From contig JACKJE010000006.1 in NCBI GenBank assembly GCA_020638135.1, positions 77,024 to 141,023 of the forward strand: a DNA stretch of 64,000 nt. Direction: 5' to 3'. Position numbers and translations under genes: made by a program. The stretch comes from Methylobacteriaceae bacterium (lineage in GTDB: Bacteria > Pseudomonadota > Alphaproteobacteria > Rhizobiales > Beijerinckiaceae). This document shows, piece by piece, positions 8,671 to 16,909 of the stretch. How positions within the stretch are numbered: position 1 is the first letter of the stretch; the number at the start of each line of letters is the position of its first letter. The notes beneath the pieces are model-generated. The model was not told the origin of the DNA, searched no databases, and worked only from the letters and a program-made list of their open reading frames with translations.

Positions 8671-9375
8671 TCACTTCAGGCAGTCGAGCCAGGGCCCGGC
8701 CCCGGCGGCGCGGCCGGACAGACGCCGGGCGAGCCGCGCCTGCCGGGTGGTCGGGCGCGCCGGGCGGCGCAGGATGGGATTGGGCAGGGCGACGGCCATC
8801 AAGGCGGCCTGGCCCTGCGTCAGCGACGCCGCAGACCGCTCGAAATTGGCGCGGGCGGCGGCCTCGGCCCCGAAAATTCCGTTCGGGCCCCATTCCGCGA
8901 CGTTCAGATAGACTTCGAGAATCCGTCGCTTCGGCCAAACGAAGTCCAGCGCCAGAGCCAGCGGGATTTCCACGCCCTTGCGGATGGCGCTGCGCGAGGG
9001 CCACAGGAACAGGTTCTTGACAACCTGCATGGTGATCGTCGAGGCGCCACGGGCCGGGCCGTCCTCGTCGGCGTCGTCGAGGACTTCGCCGAGCGCCTGC
9101 CAGTCGACGCCCCAGTGGCGGCAGAATTTCGCGTCTTCCGACATGACGACGGAGGCGATGAGCGCCGGGGAAATCCGCTCCAGCGCAACATAGTCGCGCA
9201 CGACGGGGCGGCCCGTGACGTAGCGCGCCAGCATGAGCGAGGAGATCGGCGGCGCGAAGCGCCACAGCGCCATCAGCGCGACCAGCGTCAGGAGCGCGGC
9301 GCCAGCCGCCATCCGCGCCAGCCGGAACGCCCGTCCGATCCAATCCGCCCAGCCCTGTTCCGGCGCCTGCGCCAT
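8671..9375 (-). CDS. mtgA: monofunctional peptidoglycan glycosyltransferase
   Basis: 234 residues from ATG 9375. A single membrane segment lies near residues 20-45, then a GT51 transglycosylase domain: VVMSEDAKFCRHWGVDW with the catalytic Glu, GASTITMQVVKNLFL, RKGVEIPLALALD and RRILEVYLNVAEWG. It polymerises lipid II into glycan strands at the outer face of the inner membrane and has no transpeptidase domain. Length is typical. It is separated from rpmF by 184 bases in which nothing else is seen. Confidence 0.96.
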   Translation of the reverse strand: MAQAPEQGWADWIGRAFRLARMAAGAALLTLVALMALWRFAPPISSLMLARYVTGRPVVRDYVALERISPALIASVVMSEDAKFCRHWGVDWQALGEVLDDADEDGPARGASTITMQVVKNLFLWPSRSAIRKGVEIPLALALDFVWPKRRILEVYLNVAEWGPNGIFGAEAAARANFERSAASLTQGQAALMAVALPNPILRRPARPTTRQARLARRLSGRAAGAGPWLDCLK

Positions 9376-9464
9376 CGCGACCTCCGGGGCGAGGGTTGAA
9401 CGATCGGCGGCGCAGGGGCAAGCGCGGCCGTCGCGTGGAAACGCCGCCTTAAGGGGCTGGCCTC

Positions 9465-9902
9465 ATGATTTCGTGCATATCGGGCGCCCGCATGAAGTCG
9501 AAAACCTCTCTCGGCCTCGCCATCGCCGCGCTGGGCGTCGCGCTCGGCGTGCTGATCGTCCGCCATCCCGAGGGGCTGAGAGCCCCACTGTGGGTGGCGC
9601 TCGCGGCCGTGGGCGCCTTTGTCGCGGCTGGCCTTGTCATTGTCGCGGACGAGGGCGGGGCGCGGCGCCTCCACCGTCTAGCCGTTTCTGGCCTGCTGCT
9701 CGCCATGCTGACGCCGCCCGCATGGATCGCGCTCGGCGAGGGCCCGCGGGTCTGCGTCGGCGGCATCGGCCTCGGCGGCGCGGGAATAGGCGTCGGCGTC
9801 CCGGATTTCGCCTGCCGGGCGGGCTTCGGGCTCGGCGCGGCGATCGTCGCGCTGATGCTGGCCGGATTTCTGTACAATTGGGCGCGCGGCAAGCCGATGT
9901 AG
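9465..9902 (+). CDS. small hydrophobic membrane protein, unknown
   Basis: 145 residues from ATG 9465 (AAGGGG upstream) or 136 from ATG 9492 (MKSKTSLG). About four hydrophobic segments are visible: LAIAALGVALGVLIV, PLWVALAAVGAFVAAGLVIV, LAVSGLLLAMLTPPAWIAL and LGAAIVALMLAGFLY. Two Cys (RVCVGG, DFACRA) lie in a Gly-rich loop between the last two. No family recognised. It precedes ispA by about 70 bases on the same strand. Confidence 0.6.
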   Translation: MISCISGARMKSKTSLGLAIAALGVALGVLIVRHPEGLRAPLWVALAAVGAFVAAGLVIVADEGGARRLHRLAVSGLLLAMLTPPAWIALGEGPRVCVGGIGLGGAGIGVGVPDFACRAGFGLGAAIVALMLAGFLYNWARGKPM

Positions 9903-9974
9903 CGGAGCGCGCCGCCTTGACCGGCAAGACCCGATCGGGCAAGCGGGTCCGGTACGTCGAGGAGCCCATTGCGC

Positions 9975-10907
9975 ATGACCGAGCGCGCGACCGCCCACCT
10001 GTTCCGTTCCCGGCTCGACGAGGTCGCCGCGGCGACCGAGAGCATGCTCGACACGCTGCTGTCGCCGCTGGTGCGTCCCGGCGAAATCGAGCGGCCGGCG
10101 CGCCTTCTAGAATCCATGCGCTATGCGAGCCTGGGCGGCGGCAAGCGCCTGCGGCCCTTTCTGGTGGTCGAGAGCGCCCGCCTTTTCGGCGCCGGGGGCG
10201 AGGGCGTGCTGCGGGCGGCCGCCGCCCTCGAAATGGTCCATTGCTATTCGCTCGTGCACGACGACCTGCCGGCGATGGACGACGACGACCTGCGCCGCGG
10301 CCGGCCGACCGTGCACAAGGCCTTCGACGAGGCGACAGCGATTCTCGCCGGCGACGGGCTCCTGACCTACGCCTTCGACGTGCTGGCCGATCCCGAGACC
10401 CACAGGGACGCGGCGGTTCGCGCCGATCTCGTGCTCGGGCTCGCGCGCGCCGGCGGGCTCGGCGGCATGGTCGGCGGGCAGGCGCTCGATCTCGAAGCCG
10501 AGAAGGCGACGACGCCGCACGCACGCGAAGCGATCATGACCTTGCAGGCGATGAAGACCGGCGCGCTGCTGCTCTATGCCGTGGAGGCCGGCGCGCGCAT
10601 CGGCGGCGCGGACGCCGACCAGCGCGCCGCGCTCGTCAAATACGGCCGCGCACTCGGCGCCTGCTTTCAGGTCGCCGACGATATCCTCGACGCCGAGGGC
10701 GACGAGGCGGCGCTGGGAAAACGCGCCGGCAAGGACGCCGGCCGCAACAAGGCGACGCTGGTCTCGGCATTGGGCATCGACGCCGCGCGCGAACGCCGCG
10801 ACGGCCTCGCGATCGACGCGATCGAGGCGCTGGAGGAGGGCGGCTTCGGCGAAAAGGCCGCCGTGCTCGCGGAAGCCGCGCGCTTCACCGCCGCGCGGCG
10901 CAGCTGA
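9975..10907 (+). CDS. ispA: farnesyl diphosphate synthase
   Basis: 310 residues from ATG 9975 (MTERATAHLF); a TTG six bases upstream is less likely. Polyprenyl synthase domain with both Asp-rich motifs, VHDDLPAMDDDDLRRGRPT and FQVADDILDAEGD. The first motif has the two-residue insertion of bacterial (type II) farnesyl synthases. Other landmarks are GGGKRLRP and MKTGALL. It condenses IPP with DMAPP and then GPP to farnesyl diphosphate for quinones, hopanoids and undecaprenyl carriers. A DUF1345 gene follows 13 bases after the stop. Confidence 0.94.
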   Translation: MTERATAHLFRSRLDEVAAATESMLDTLLSPLVRPGEIERPARLLESMRYASLGGGKRLRPFLVVESARLFGAGGEGVLRAAAALEMVHCYSLVHDDLPAMDDDDLRRGRPTVHKAFDEATAILAGDGLLTYAFDVLADPETHRDAAVRADLVLGLARAGGLGGMVGGQALDLEAEKATTPHAREAIMTLQAMKTGALLLYAVEAGARIGGADADQRAALVKYGRALGACFQVADDILDAEGDEAALGKRAGKDAGRNKATLVSALGIDAARERRDGLAIDAIEALEEGGFGEKAAVLAEAARFTAARRS

Positions 10908-10920
10908 GGGCGCGCCGCGC

Positions 10921-11739
10921 ATGGCCGCCGAACAATTGGCGCGCCGCGAAGCCGAATTTGCGGCGCGCCTCGTCCGCCATCGCAGCCGGCTGCTGCCGTT
11001 GCGCGTCGTCGCCGCGCGGCCTCGCCTGTTCCTTGCATTCGCGGCCGGCGCGCTCGCCGGTTTTCTGACGCCCGAAGCGCTCGGAATCGTCACGCGCGCG
11101 CTGATCGGCTGGAACGTCGCGGCCCTGGCCGATCTCGCGCTCGTTCTCGCTTCGACGCACGGATCGAAGCCGCGCCGCATTCGCTACCAGGCGCAATTGC
11201 TCGACGACGGCCGCCATTTCGTCCTCGCCTTTTCGGCGCTCGCCGCTGTCGTCGCCATCTGCGCCATCGTCGCGGAAATGAGCGCGGCCAAGGAAATGAG
11301 CGGACTTGCGCGCGCGCTGCATCTGGGGCTGGCGGGCTGCACGATCCTCACGTCCTGGCTGTTCATGCACATGATGTTCGCGCTGCATTACGCGCATGAA
11401 TATTATCTGGAGCGCCGCCTGTCCGGCGCCGAGGGCCGGACGGCGGCCGGCGCGGCCGTCGATCTCGATGGCGACGGCAAGGTCGACGACAGGGACCGCG
11501 CGCTCGCGGCGGCCTCGTCGGATACGCGCGGCGGCCTGATCTTTCCCGACACGGTTCAGCCGACCTATCTCGACTTCATCTATTTCTCCTACACGATCGG
11601 CGTGGCCTCGCAGACGGCCGACGTCACCGTCTCCTCGCGCGCCATGCGCGCGGTCGTGCTGGCGCATTCCGTCCTGTCGTTCTTCTTCAACACCACGATT
11701 CTCGCGCTGACCATCAATCTGGCGGCGGGGCTGTTCTGA
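10921..11739 (+). CDS. DUF1345 membrane protein
   Basis: 272 residues from ATG 10921, 13 bases after ispA, so likely co-transcribed. About five membrane segments are visible. The family's typical C-terminus is present: FIYFSYTIGVASQTADV, then a final hydrophobic segment (SVLSFFFNTTILALTINLAAGLF). Unusually, a Ca-binding-like loop DLDGDGKVDDRD lies between segments 4 and 5; it resembles an EF-hand or dockerin loop but is single. Function of the family is unknown; some members resemble ion-channel pore segments. Confidence 0.85.
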   Translation: MAAEQLARREAEFAARLVRHRSRLLPLRVVAARPRLFLAFAAGALAGFLTPEALGIVTRALIGWNVAALADLALVLASTHGSKPRRIRYQAQLLDDGRHFVLAFSALAAVVAICAIVAEMSAAKEMSGLARALHLGLAGCTILTSWLFMHMMFALHYAHEYYLERRLSGAEGRTAAGAAVDLDGDGKVDDRDRALAAASSDTRGGLIFPDTVQPTYLDFIYFSYTIGVASQTADVTVSSRAMRAVVLAHSVLSFFFNTTILALTINLAAGLF

Positions 11740-11755
11740 TACGGGGAGAGCGCAA

Positions 11756-12199
11756 GTGACGCGCATCGTTGCACTGACGGAGCAGGATTTCGAAGAATGG
11801 CTGCCGCTGTGGCGCGGCTACCAGATTTTCTACAAGGCCGACATCGACGAAGAGACGACGCGCACGACCTTCGCGCGTCTGACCGGCGGCGCCGAGCCGA
11901 TGGGCGCGTTTCTCGCGCGCGACGATGCCGGCCGCGCCATCGGCATGGTGCACTGGATCATGCATCGCTCATGTTGGACGACAGGCGATTATTGCTATTT
12001 GCAGGACCTGTTCGTCGCGCCCGACATTCGCGGCGGCGGCGTCGGCGCCAAGCTGATCGAGGCCGTCTACGACGTCGCTCAGAAGCACGGCTGCTCGCGC
12101 GTGCACTGGCTGACGCAATTCACCAATGAGCGTGCGATGATCCTCTACGACAAGGTCGCGACGAAGTCGGGGTTCCTACAGTATGTGAAACGGTTTTGA
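11756..12199 (+). CDS. GNAT-family N-acetyltransferase
   Basis: 147 residues from GTG 11756, with GGGGAG upstream. The GNAT acetyl-CoA signature is DLFVAPDIRGGGVGAKLIEAV, followed by HWLTQFTNERAMILYDKVA, close to the family of small-molecule acetyltransferases that resemble diamine acetyltransferases. Substrate unknown. It follows the DUF1345 gene by 16 bases and converges on ispG. Confidence 0.9.
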   Translation: MTRIVALTEQDFEEWLPLWRGYQIFYKADIDEETTRTTFARLTGGAEPMGAFLARDDAGRAIGMVHWIMHRSCWTTGDYCYLQDLFVAPDIRGGGVGAKLIEAVYDVAQKHGCSRVHWLTQFTNERAMILYDKVATKSGFLQYVKRF

Positions 12200-12214
12200 A
12201 GTCTCGTTGCGGCT

Positions 12215-13507
12215 CTACTCCGCCGCCTTCGCGCCAGCGCCAAAGCGGCGCTCGACGTAGTCTTCCACGATCTGCTTGAACTCGTCCGCGATGCCCGCGC
12301 CGCGCAGCGTCATCGCCTTCTTGCCGTCAATGAAGACCGGCGCGGCCGGCGCCTCGCCGGTGCCGGGCAGCGAGATGCCGATGTCGGCGTGCTTCGATTC
12401 GCCCGGCCCGTTCACGATGCAGCCCATGACCGCGACATTGAGCGTTTCGACGCCCGCGTATTTCTTTTTCCACTCCGGCATGGAGACGCGGATGTGGTCT
12501 TGGATGTCGCGCGCGAGTTCCTGAAACACGGTCGAGGTCGTGCGCCCGCAACCCGGACACGCCGCGACCAGCGGCACGAAGGTGCGGAAGCCCATGGTCT
12601 GCAGAATTTCCTGCGCGACCTTCACTTCCAGCGTCCGATCGCCGCCGGGTTCCGGCGTGAGCGACACGCGGATCGTGTCGCCGATCCCTTCCTGCAGCAG
12701 TACGCCGAGCGCGGCGGCCGACGCGACGACGCCCTTCGAGCCCATGCCGGCCTCGGTAAGGCCGAGATGCAGGGCGTAGTCCGAGCGCTGCGCCAACATG
12801 CGATAGACCGAGATCAGCCCCTGCACCGCCGAGACCTTTGCGGACAGGATGATGCGATCCTTCGGCAGGCCGATTTCCTGCGCGAGATCGGCGGACATGA
12901 GCGCCGACTGAACCAGCGCCTCGCGCGTCACCGCCTGCGCGTCGATCGGGCGCGACGATTTGGCGTTGCGATCCATCAGGACGGTGAGCATTTCCTGATC
13001 GAGCGAGCCCCAGTTGGCGCCGATCCGCACGGTCTTGCCATAGCGGATCGCCGTTTCGACGATCGCCGCGAACTGCCGGTCCTTCTTCTCTTTGAAACCG
13101 ACGTTGCCGGGATTGATCCGGTATTTGTCGAGCGCTTCGGCGCAGGCCGGATGATCGGCGAGCAGCTTGTGGCCGATGTAGTGGAAATCGCCGACCAGCG
13201 GGACCTCGACGCCCATCTGCGCGAGACGGTCGCGGATATGCGGCACGGCGGCGGCCGCCTCGTCGCGGTCGACGGTGATGCGCACCAGTTCAGAGCCCGC
13301 CTGCGCCAGCGCCGCCACCTGCCGCGTCGTGCTCTCGACGTCGGCCGTATCCGTATTGGTCATGGATTGCACGACGATGGGAGCGCCGCCGCCAACCTGA
13401 ACTGCCCCCTTGCCGGCGCCGACGAGAACGCCGGTCGTGCGGTGGCGCGCGGCGGGCTCGGCGGCGATGGGATCGGGGAGGCAGGCGGTGTCGGAAGTGT
13501 TTGTCAT
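12215..13507 (-). CDS. ispG: (E)-4-hydroxy-3-methylbut-2-enyl-diphosphate synthase
   Basis: 430 residues, usual for alphaproteobacteria. Penultimate enzyme of the MEP isoprenoid pathway, a [4Fe-4S] enzyme acting on MEcPP. The TIM-barrel part opens VQVGGGAPIVVQSMTNTDT and contains RINPGN and KTVRIGANWGSLD. The cluster ligands are in AACPGCGRTTS and VMGCIVNGPGE. Together with ispA nearby it supplies farnesyl precursors, though the two are not in one operon. Confidence 0.97.
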   Translation of the reverse strand: MTNTSDTACLPDPIAAEPAARHRTTGVLVGAGKGAVQVGGGAPIVVQSMTNTDTADVESTTRQVAALAQAGSELVRITVDRDEAAAAVPHIRDRLAQMGVEVPLVGDFHYIGHKLLADHPACAEALDKYRINPGNVGFKEKKDRQFAAIVETAIRYGKTVRIGANWGSLDQEMLTVLMDRNAKSSRPIDAQAVTREALVQSALMSADLAQEIGLPKDRIILSAKVSAVQGLISVYRMLAQRSDYALHLGLTEAGMGSKGVVASAAALGVLLQEGIGDTIRVSLTPEPGGDRTLEVKVAQEILQTMGFRTFVPLVAACPGCGRTTSTVFQELARDIQDHIRVSMPEWKKKYAGVETLNVAVMGCIVNGPGESKHADIGISLPGTGEAPAAPVFIDGKKAMTLRGAGIADEFKQIVEDYVERRFGAGAKAAE

Positions 13508-13551
13508 GGGTCCATTGTCATCGGCTAGGTCGCACGTCGGGCGCAGGCGCA

Positions 13552-13645
13552 GCCCTCCCCCCTTGTGGGGAAGGGGAGGGGGTTGGGCAACCTCGCCGGG
13601 TTCCCCGACCCCCCACTCTAGCCCTCCCCCGCAAGGGGGGAGGGA
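13552..13645. repeat. pair of REP-like palindromes
   Basis: Two GC-rich palindromic units in the gap between ispG and the Zur-like gene. Unit 1 (13552-13590) is CCCTCCCC...GGGGAGGG around TTGTGG; unit 2 (about 13608-13645) is CCCTCCCCC-GCAA-GGGGGAGGG. Spacer and flanks also pair in part. Such units are scattered between genes in many alphaproteobacteria. Unit 2 runs into the 3' end of the Zur-like gene. Confidence 0.8.
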
Positions 13646-14109
13646 ACAGAATCGTCCCTCGTTACACAGGCGGCGCAGCGGCCGGCTATTTCTATGATCT
13701 GGGCGCGCGGCGCAAATCCGCGCTTGCCGGCCACGGCGGCGACATCGGCGGCGAGCGCGGGCGAGGTCGCCTCGTCGACATGGCCGCAGCCGTCGCAGAT
13801 CAGGAAGGCGACGGGCTCGCTGGCGCCATGGCTGTGGCCGCAGGCCAGAAAGGCGTTGCGGGAGGCGAGGCGGTGGACGAGCCCCTGCTCGACCAGGAAA
13901 TCGAGGGCCCGATAGACCTGGGTCGGCGCCGGGCGGCGGCCCGCAGGGCCCGCCAGCATGTCGATCATCTCATAGGCGCCGACGGGGCGGCGCGCGCGTT
14001 CGAGAATGTCGAGAACGGCCTTGCGGCCGGGCGTCAGACGGCCGGCGCCGGCCCCGCCGTGTCCGTGGCCGTGATTTTGGTCGTGATCGTGCCCGGTGCG
14101 GCGCATCAT
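13618..14109 (-). CDS. Fur/Zur-family metal-responsive repressor
   Basis: 163 residues from ATG 14109 (MMRRTGHDHDQNHGHGHGG). The N-terminus is His-rich and could bind metal. Winged-helix DNA-binding part at about 25-95 (PTQVYRALDFLVEQGLVHRL), then a dimer/metal part with CGHSHG, CDGCGH and a final CAAC. The CxxC pairs and His-rich character favour a zinc regulator (Zur). The last residues after CAACVTRDD (SVPSPLAGEG) are encoded by a REP-like palindrome and are probably a repeat-derived extension. Usual Zur targets (znuABC) are not in the window. Confidence 0.85.
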   Translation of the reverse strand: MMRRTGHDHDQNHGHGHGGAGAGRLTPGRKAVLDILERARRPVGAYEMIDMLAGPAGRRPAPTQVYRALDFLVEQGLVHRLASRNAFLACGHSHGASEPVAFLICDGCGHVDEATSPALAADVAAVAGKRGFAPRAQIIEIAGRCAACVTRDDSVPSPLAGEG

Positions 14110-14203
14110 TCAGCCATTATAGCGTGGCGCGTTAGCATTTCGAACCATCGCTTTCGGGCGGGCGGCGCCGTATATTGCGCCGCATCAATTTCAGGAGGTC
14201 TCC

Positions 14204-14989
14204 ATGTCTCTCGCCAAGCGCGCCGCCGTCGTCACAGGCTCCACCTCGGGCATCGGGCTCGCCTACGCCCGCGCCCTCGCTGCGGAGGGCGCCAACGTCG
14301 TCATCAATGGATTCGGCGACAAGGACGCCATCGAGAAGGAGCGCGCCGGCATCGAGAAGGATTTCGGCGTCAAGTGCCTGTACGACGGCGCCGACATGTC
14401 GAAGCCCGCCGAGATCGCGGCCATGATCGGCAATGCCGAGAAGGCGCTGGGCTCGGTCGACGTGCTCGTCAACAATGCCGGCATCCAGTTCGTGTCGCCG
14501 GTCGAGGATTTCCCGATCGAGAAATGGGACCAGATCATCGCGATCAATCTGTCGTCGGCCTTTCACACGATCCGCGCCGCCGCGCCCGGCATGAAGGCGC
14601 GCAAATGGGGCCGCATCATCAATACGGCGTCGGCGCATTCGCTGGTCGCTTCGCCGTTCAAGTCGGCCTATGTGTCGGCCAAGCACGGCATCGCCGGCCT
14701 CACCAAGACGGTCGCGCTGGAAGTCGCCACGTTCGGCGTCACGGTCAATTGCATCTCGCCCGGCTATGTCTGGACGCCGCTGGTCGAAAAGCAGATTCCC
14801 GACACGATGAAGGCGCGCAACATGACCAAGGAGCAGGTCATGAACGACGTGCTGCTCGCCGCGCAGCCGACCAAGCAATTCGTCACCGTCGAGCAGGTGG
14901 CGGCGCTCGCGATCTTCCTGTGCTCGGACGCCGCCGCCAATATCACCGGCGCCAATATTTCGATGGACGGCGGCTGGACCGCCGCGTGA
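14204..14989 (+). CDS. bdhA: 3-hydroxybutyrate dehydrogenase
   Basis: 261 residues from ATG 14204, with CAGGAGGT upstream. Short-chain dehydrogenase interconverting 3-hydroxybutyrate and acetoacetate with NAD in PHB breakdown. Motifs: TGSTSGIG, NNAGIQFVSPVEDFP, catalytic Ser in NTASAHSLVAS, Tyr/Lys in YVSAKHG, and the typical WTPLVEKQIPD loop of this enzyme. Its stop overlaps the GTG start of the patatin-like gene, so the two are translationally coupled. Confidence 0.95.
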   Translation: MSLAKRAAVVTGSTSGIGLAYARALAAEGANVVINGFGDKDAIEKERAGIEKDFGVKCLYDGADMSKPAEIAAMIGNAEKALGSVDVLVNNAGIQFVSPVEDFPIEKWDQIIAINLSSAFHTIRAAAPGMKARKWGRIINTASAHSLVASPFKSAYVSAKHGIAGLTKTVALEVATFGVTVNCISPGYVWTPLVEKQIPDTMKARNMTKEQVMNDVLLAAQPTKQFVTVEQVAALAIFLCSDAAANITGANISMDGGWTAA

Positions 14990-16014
14990 GCGCCAACGGC
15001 ACGAAACCGAAGAAGCGCATCAATCTCGCGTTGCAGGGCGGCGGCGCGCACGGCGCCTTCACCTGGGGCGCGCTCGACGCGCTGTTAGGGGACGGGCGCT
15101 TCGAGATTTCAGCCGTCAGCGGCGCGAGCGCGGGCGCGATGAACGCGGTCGTGCTGGCCGACGGCCTGCGCGAAGGCGGCGTCGACGGCGCGCGCAAGCA
15201 GCTCGGGCAATTCTGGCGCGCGGTCAGTCTCGACGGGCAGCTCAACGCCGCGCAGCGCAGCCTGTTCGACGCCTGGCTCGGCGCTTTCGATCCGCTGAAT
15301 TTCAGCGAACGGCTGCTGCAGAGCGCGTCCAATTTTCTGTCGCCTTACGAACTCAACCCGCTCGACATCAATCCGCTGCGCGCGGCGCTGGTGAAGCTCG
15401 TCGATTTCGACGCGCTGCGCGCAAGCGACGAGGTGAAGCTGTTCATCTCCGCGACCAATGTGACGACGGGACGGATCAAGGTCTTCCATCGCGACGAACT
15501 GACCGCGGAAATGGTGATGGCGTCGGCCTGCCTGCCGACCCTGTTCAAGGCGGTCGAGATCGGCGGCGTTCCCTATTGGGACGGCGGCTTTTCCGGCAAT
15601 CCGCCGCTCTTTCCGTTCTTCACCGAGACCGATTGCCTCGACATCGTGCTGATCCAGCTCGACCCTATCGAACGGCCAGGGACGCCGGATTCGGCGGCCG
15701 AGATCATGCAGCGCATGAACGAGATCACCTTCAACGCGCCGCTGATCGGCGAATTCCGCGCCATCGACTTCGTTTCGCGCCTGATCGACCGCGGTCGCCT
15801 GAAGGGCACGCACTACAAGAAAATCCGCATGCATCTGATCGAGGGCGGCAAGGCGCTGGCCGCCTATACGGCCGATACGAAAATGCAGGCCGACTACGAT
15901 CTCTTCAAGAAGCTTTTCGATCTCGGCCGGCGCGCGGGCGAGAAATTCATCGCGGACAATTACGCCGCGATCGGCGAGCACGGCACGCTCGAACTCAGGC
16001 AATATCTGGCCTGA
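14986..16014 (+). CDS. patatin-like hydrolase, coupled to bdhA
   Basis: 342 residues from GTG 14986, overlapping the bdhA stop by four bases (GTGA). Patatin domain: oxyanion loop LQGGGAHGAFTWG, nucleophile Ser in SGASAGAMNA (G-x-S-x-G), catalytic Asp in WDGGFSGNPP. No signal peptide, so cytosolic. Coupling to 3-hydroxybutyrate dehydrogenase suggests work on PHB or its oligomers, or on granule-associated lipid; this is inference from context, and a general phospholipase is the alternative. Confidence 0.92.
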   Translation: MSANGTKPKKRINLALQGGGAHGAFTWGALDALLGDGRFEISAVSGASAGAMNAVVLADGLREGGVDGARKQLGQFWRAVSLDGQLNAAQRSLFDAWLGAFDPLNFSERLLQSASNFLSPYELNPLDINPLRAALVKLVDFDALRASDEVKLFISATNVTTGRIKVFHRDELTAEMVMASACLPTLFKAVEIGGVPYWDGGFSGNPPLFPFFTETDCLDIVLIQLDPIERPGTPDSAAEIMQRMNEITFNAPLIGEFRAIDFVSRLIDRGRLKGTHYKKIRMHLIEGGKALAAYTADTKMQADYDLFKKLFDLGRRAGEKFIADNYAAIGEHGTLELRQYLA

Positions 16015-16077
16015 ACGGGCGGCTTCGCTTTCGGCGGCGGGCTTGATAGGCTGGGGCGTCGCTTTGGGGGATGAGGC

Positions 16078-16485
16078 ATGCCGGAGCAATTGCTGGCGGG
16101 GCTGACGGCTTTCGCGATCTATTTCGTCGGCGCGCTCGCCTATGGGTCGGCGTTTTGCGCGATCTACACGCGGCTGACGCGGCACAGCGAATTCGATCTC
16201 ATCGTGCGCGAGCACAATGCGTCGGCGGCGGTCGCCTTCGGGCTGACGCTGGTCGGCTACGCCATCGCGCTCGCCGGCGCGATCCACAATACGCGCAGCA
16301 TCATTGAATTCCTGATCTGGGGCCTGGTGGCGATGCTCGCGCAATTCGTCGCCTACGGGCTCGCCAATCTCGCCCATCCCGGCCTGTCGGAAGCGATCGA
16401 GCAGAATGCGCTGGCGGCTGCGATCTGGTCCGGTTCGGTCGCCATCGCCGCCGGCCTGATCACCACGGCCTGCATGAGCCCCTGA
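16078..16485 (+). CDS. DUF350 inner-membrane protein (YjfL-like)
   Basis: 135 residues from ATG 16078. Four hydrophobic segments, with the DUF350 pattern of HNASAAVAFGLTLVGYAIALAG. The next gene starts two bases after its stop. In E. coli a DUF350 protein (YjfL) likewise precedes a DUF1190 lipoprotein-like gene (yjfM) and a glutathionylspermidine-synthase-like gene (yjfC). Function unknown; probably an envelope role. Confidence 0.85.
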   Translation: MPEQLLAGLTAFAIYFVGALAYGSAFCAIYTRLTRHSEFDLIVREHNASAAVAFGLTLVGYAIALAGAIHNTRSIIEFLIWGLVAMLAQFVAYGLANLAHPGLSEAIEQNALAAAIWSGSVAIAAGLITTACMSP

Positions 16486-16487
16486 TC

Positions 16488-16907
16488 ATGTCGAAGTCGA
16501 GCAAGAACTTCGGCAAGAAGAAATATGCGTCGCCTCCGGTCCTGAACGCGCCCGCCGGATTGCCGAAGACCGTCGCGGTCCCGCCTGCAAAGCGCAAGAT
16601 GTCGATGACGGTCGGGCTCGTCTCGCTCGGCGCGGCGGCGCTGGCCGGCGGCGTGTGGCTGGAGGCGCGGCAAACGCGCATCCGCGCCGAGGAATGCCGC
16701 GCGGAAGCAGCGCGCCGGGGTCTGCCGCCGGACAATTGCCCGTCTGCGCGCAGCTCCGGCGGCTCGCACAGCAGTGGCCGCAGCTGGTATTCCTCGAGCG
16801 GATCGAGTTCGAGCCATTCGACATCCGACCATGGGGGATCGTCGACGTCGCACGGCCTGTTCGGCGGCTTCGGACATGCCGGGCATGCGCATTCGGGCGG
16901 CTCCTGA
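16488..16907 (+). CDS. Ser/Gly/His-rich protein with one membrane segment (YjfM/DUF1190-like position)
   Basis: 139 residues from ATG 16488, between the DUF350 and ligase genes with two-base gaps on each side. A basic N-terminus is followed by one hydrophobic segment near residues 40-58 (MTVGLVSLGAAALAGGVWL), then a short region with two Cys (EECRAEAARRG, DNCPS), and a low-complexity Ser/Gly/His tail. Position matches E. coli YjfM/YgiB (DUF1190), which also have Ser-rich tails and a Cys-containing part; the sequence match is only suggestive. The His-rich tail may face the periplasm. Confidence 0.8.
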   Translation: MSKSSKNFGKKKYASPPVLNAPAGLPKTVAVPPAKRKMSMTVGLVSLGAAALAGGVWLEARQTRIRAEECRAEAARRGLPPDNCPSARSSGGSHSSGRSWYSSSGSSSSHSTSDHGGSSTSHGLFGGFGHAGHAHSGGS

Positions 16908-16909
16908 CC

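Noticed and set aside
13552..13645. Start of a CRISPR array
   Set aside because: There are only two GC-rich palindromes with unlike spacing and no cas genes.
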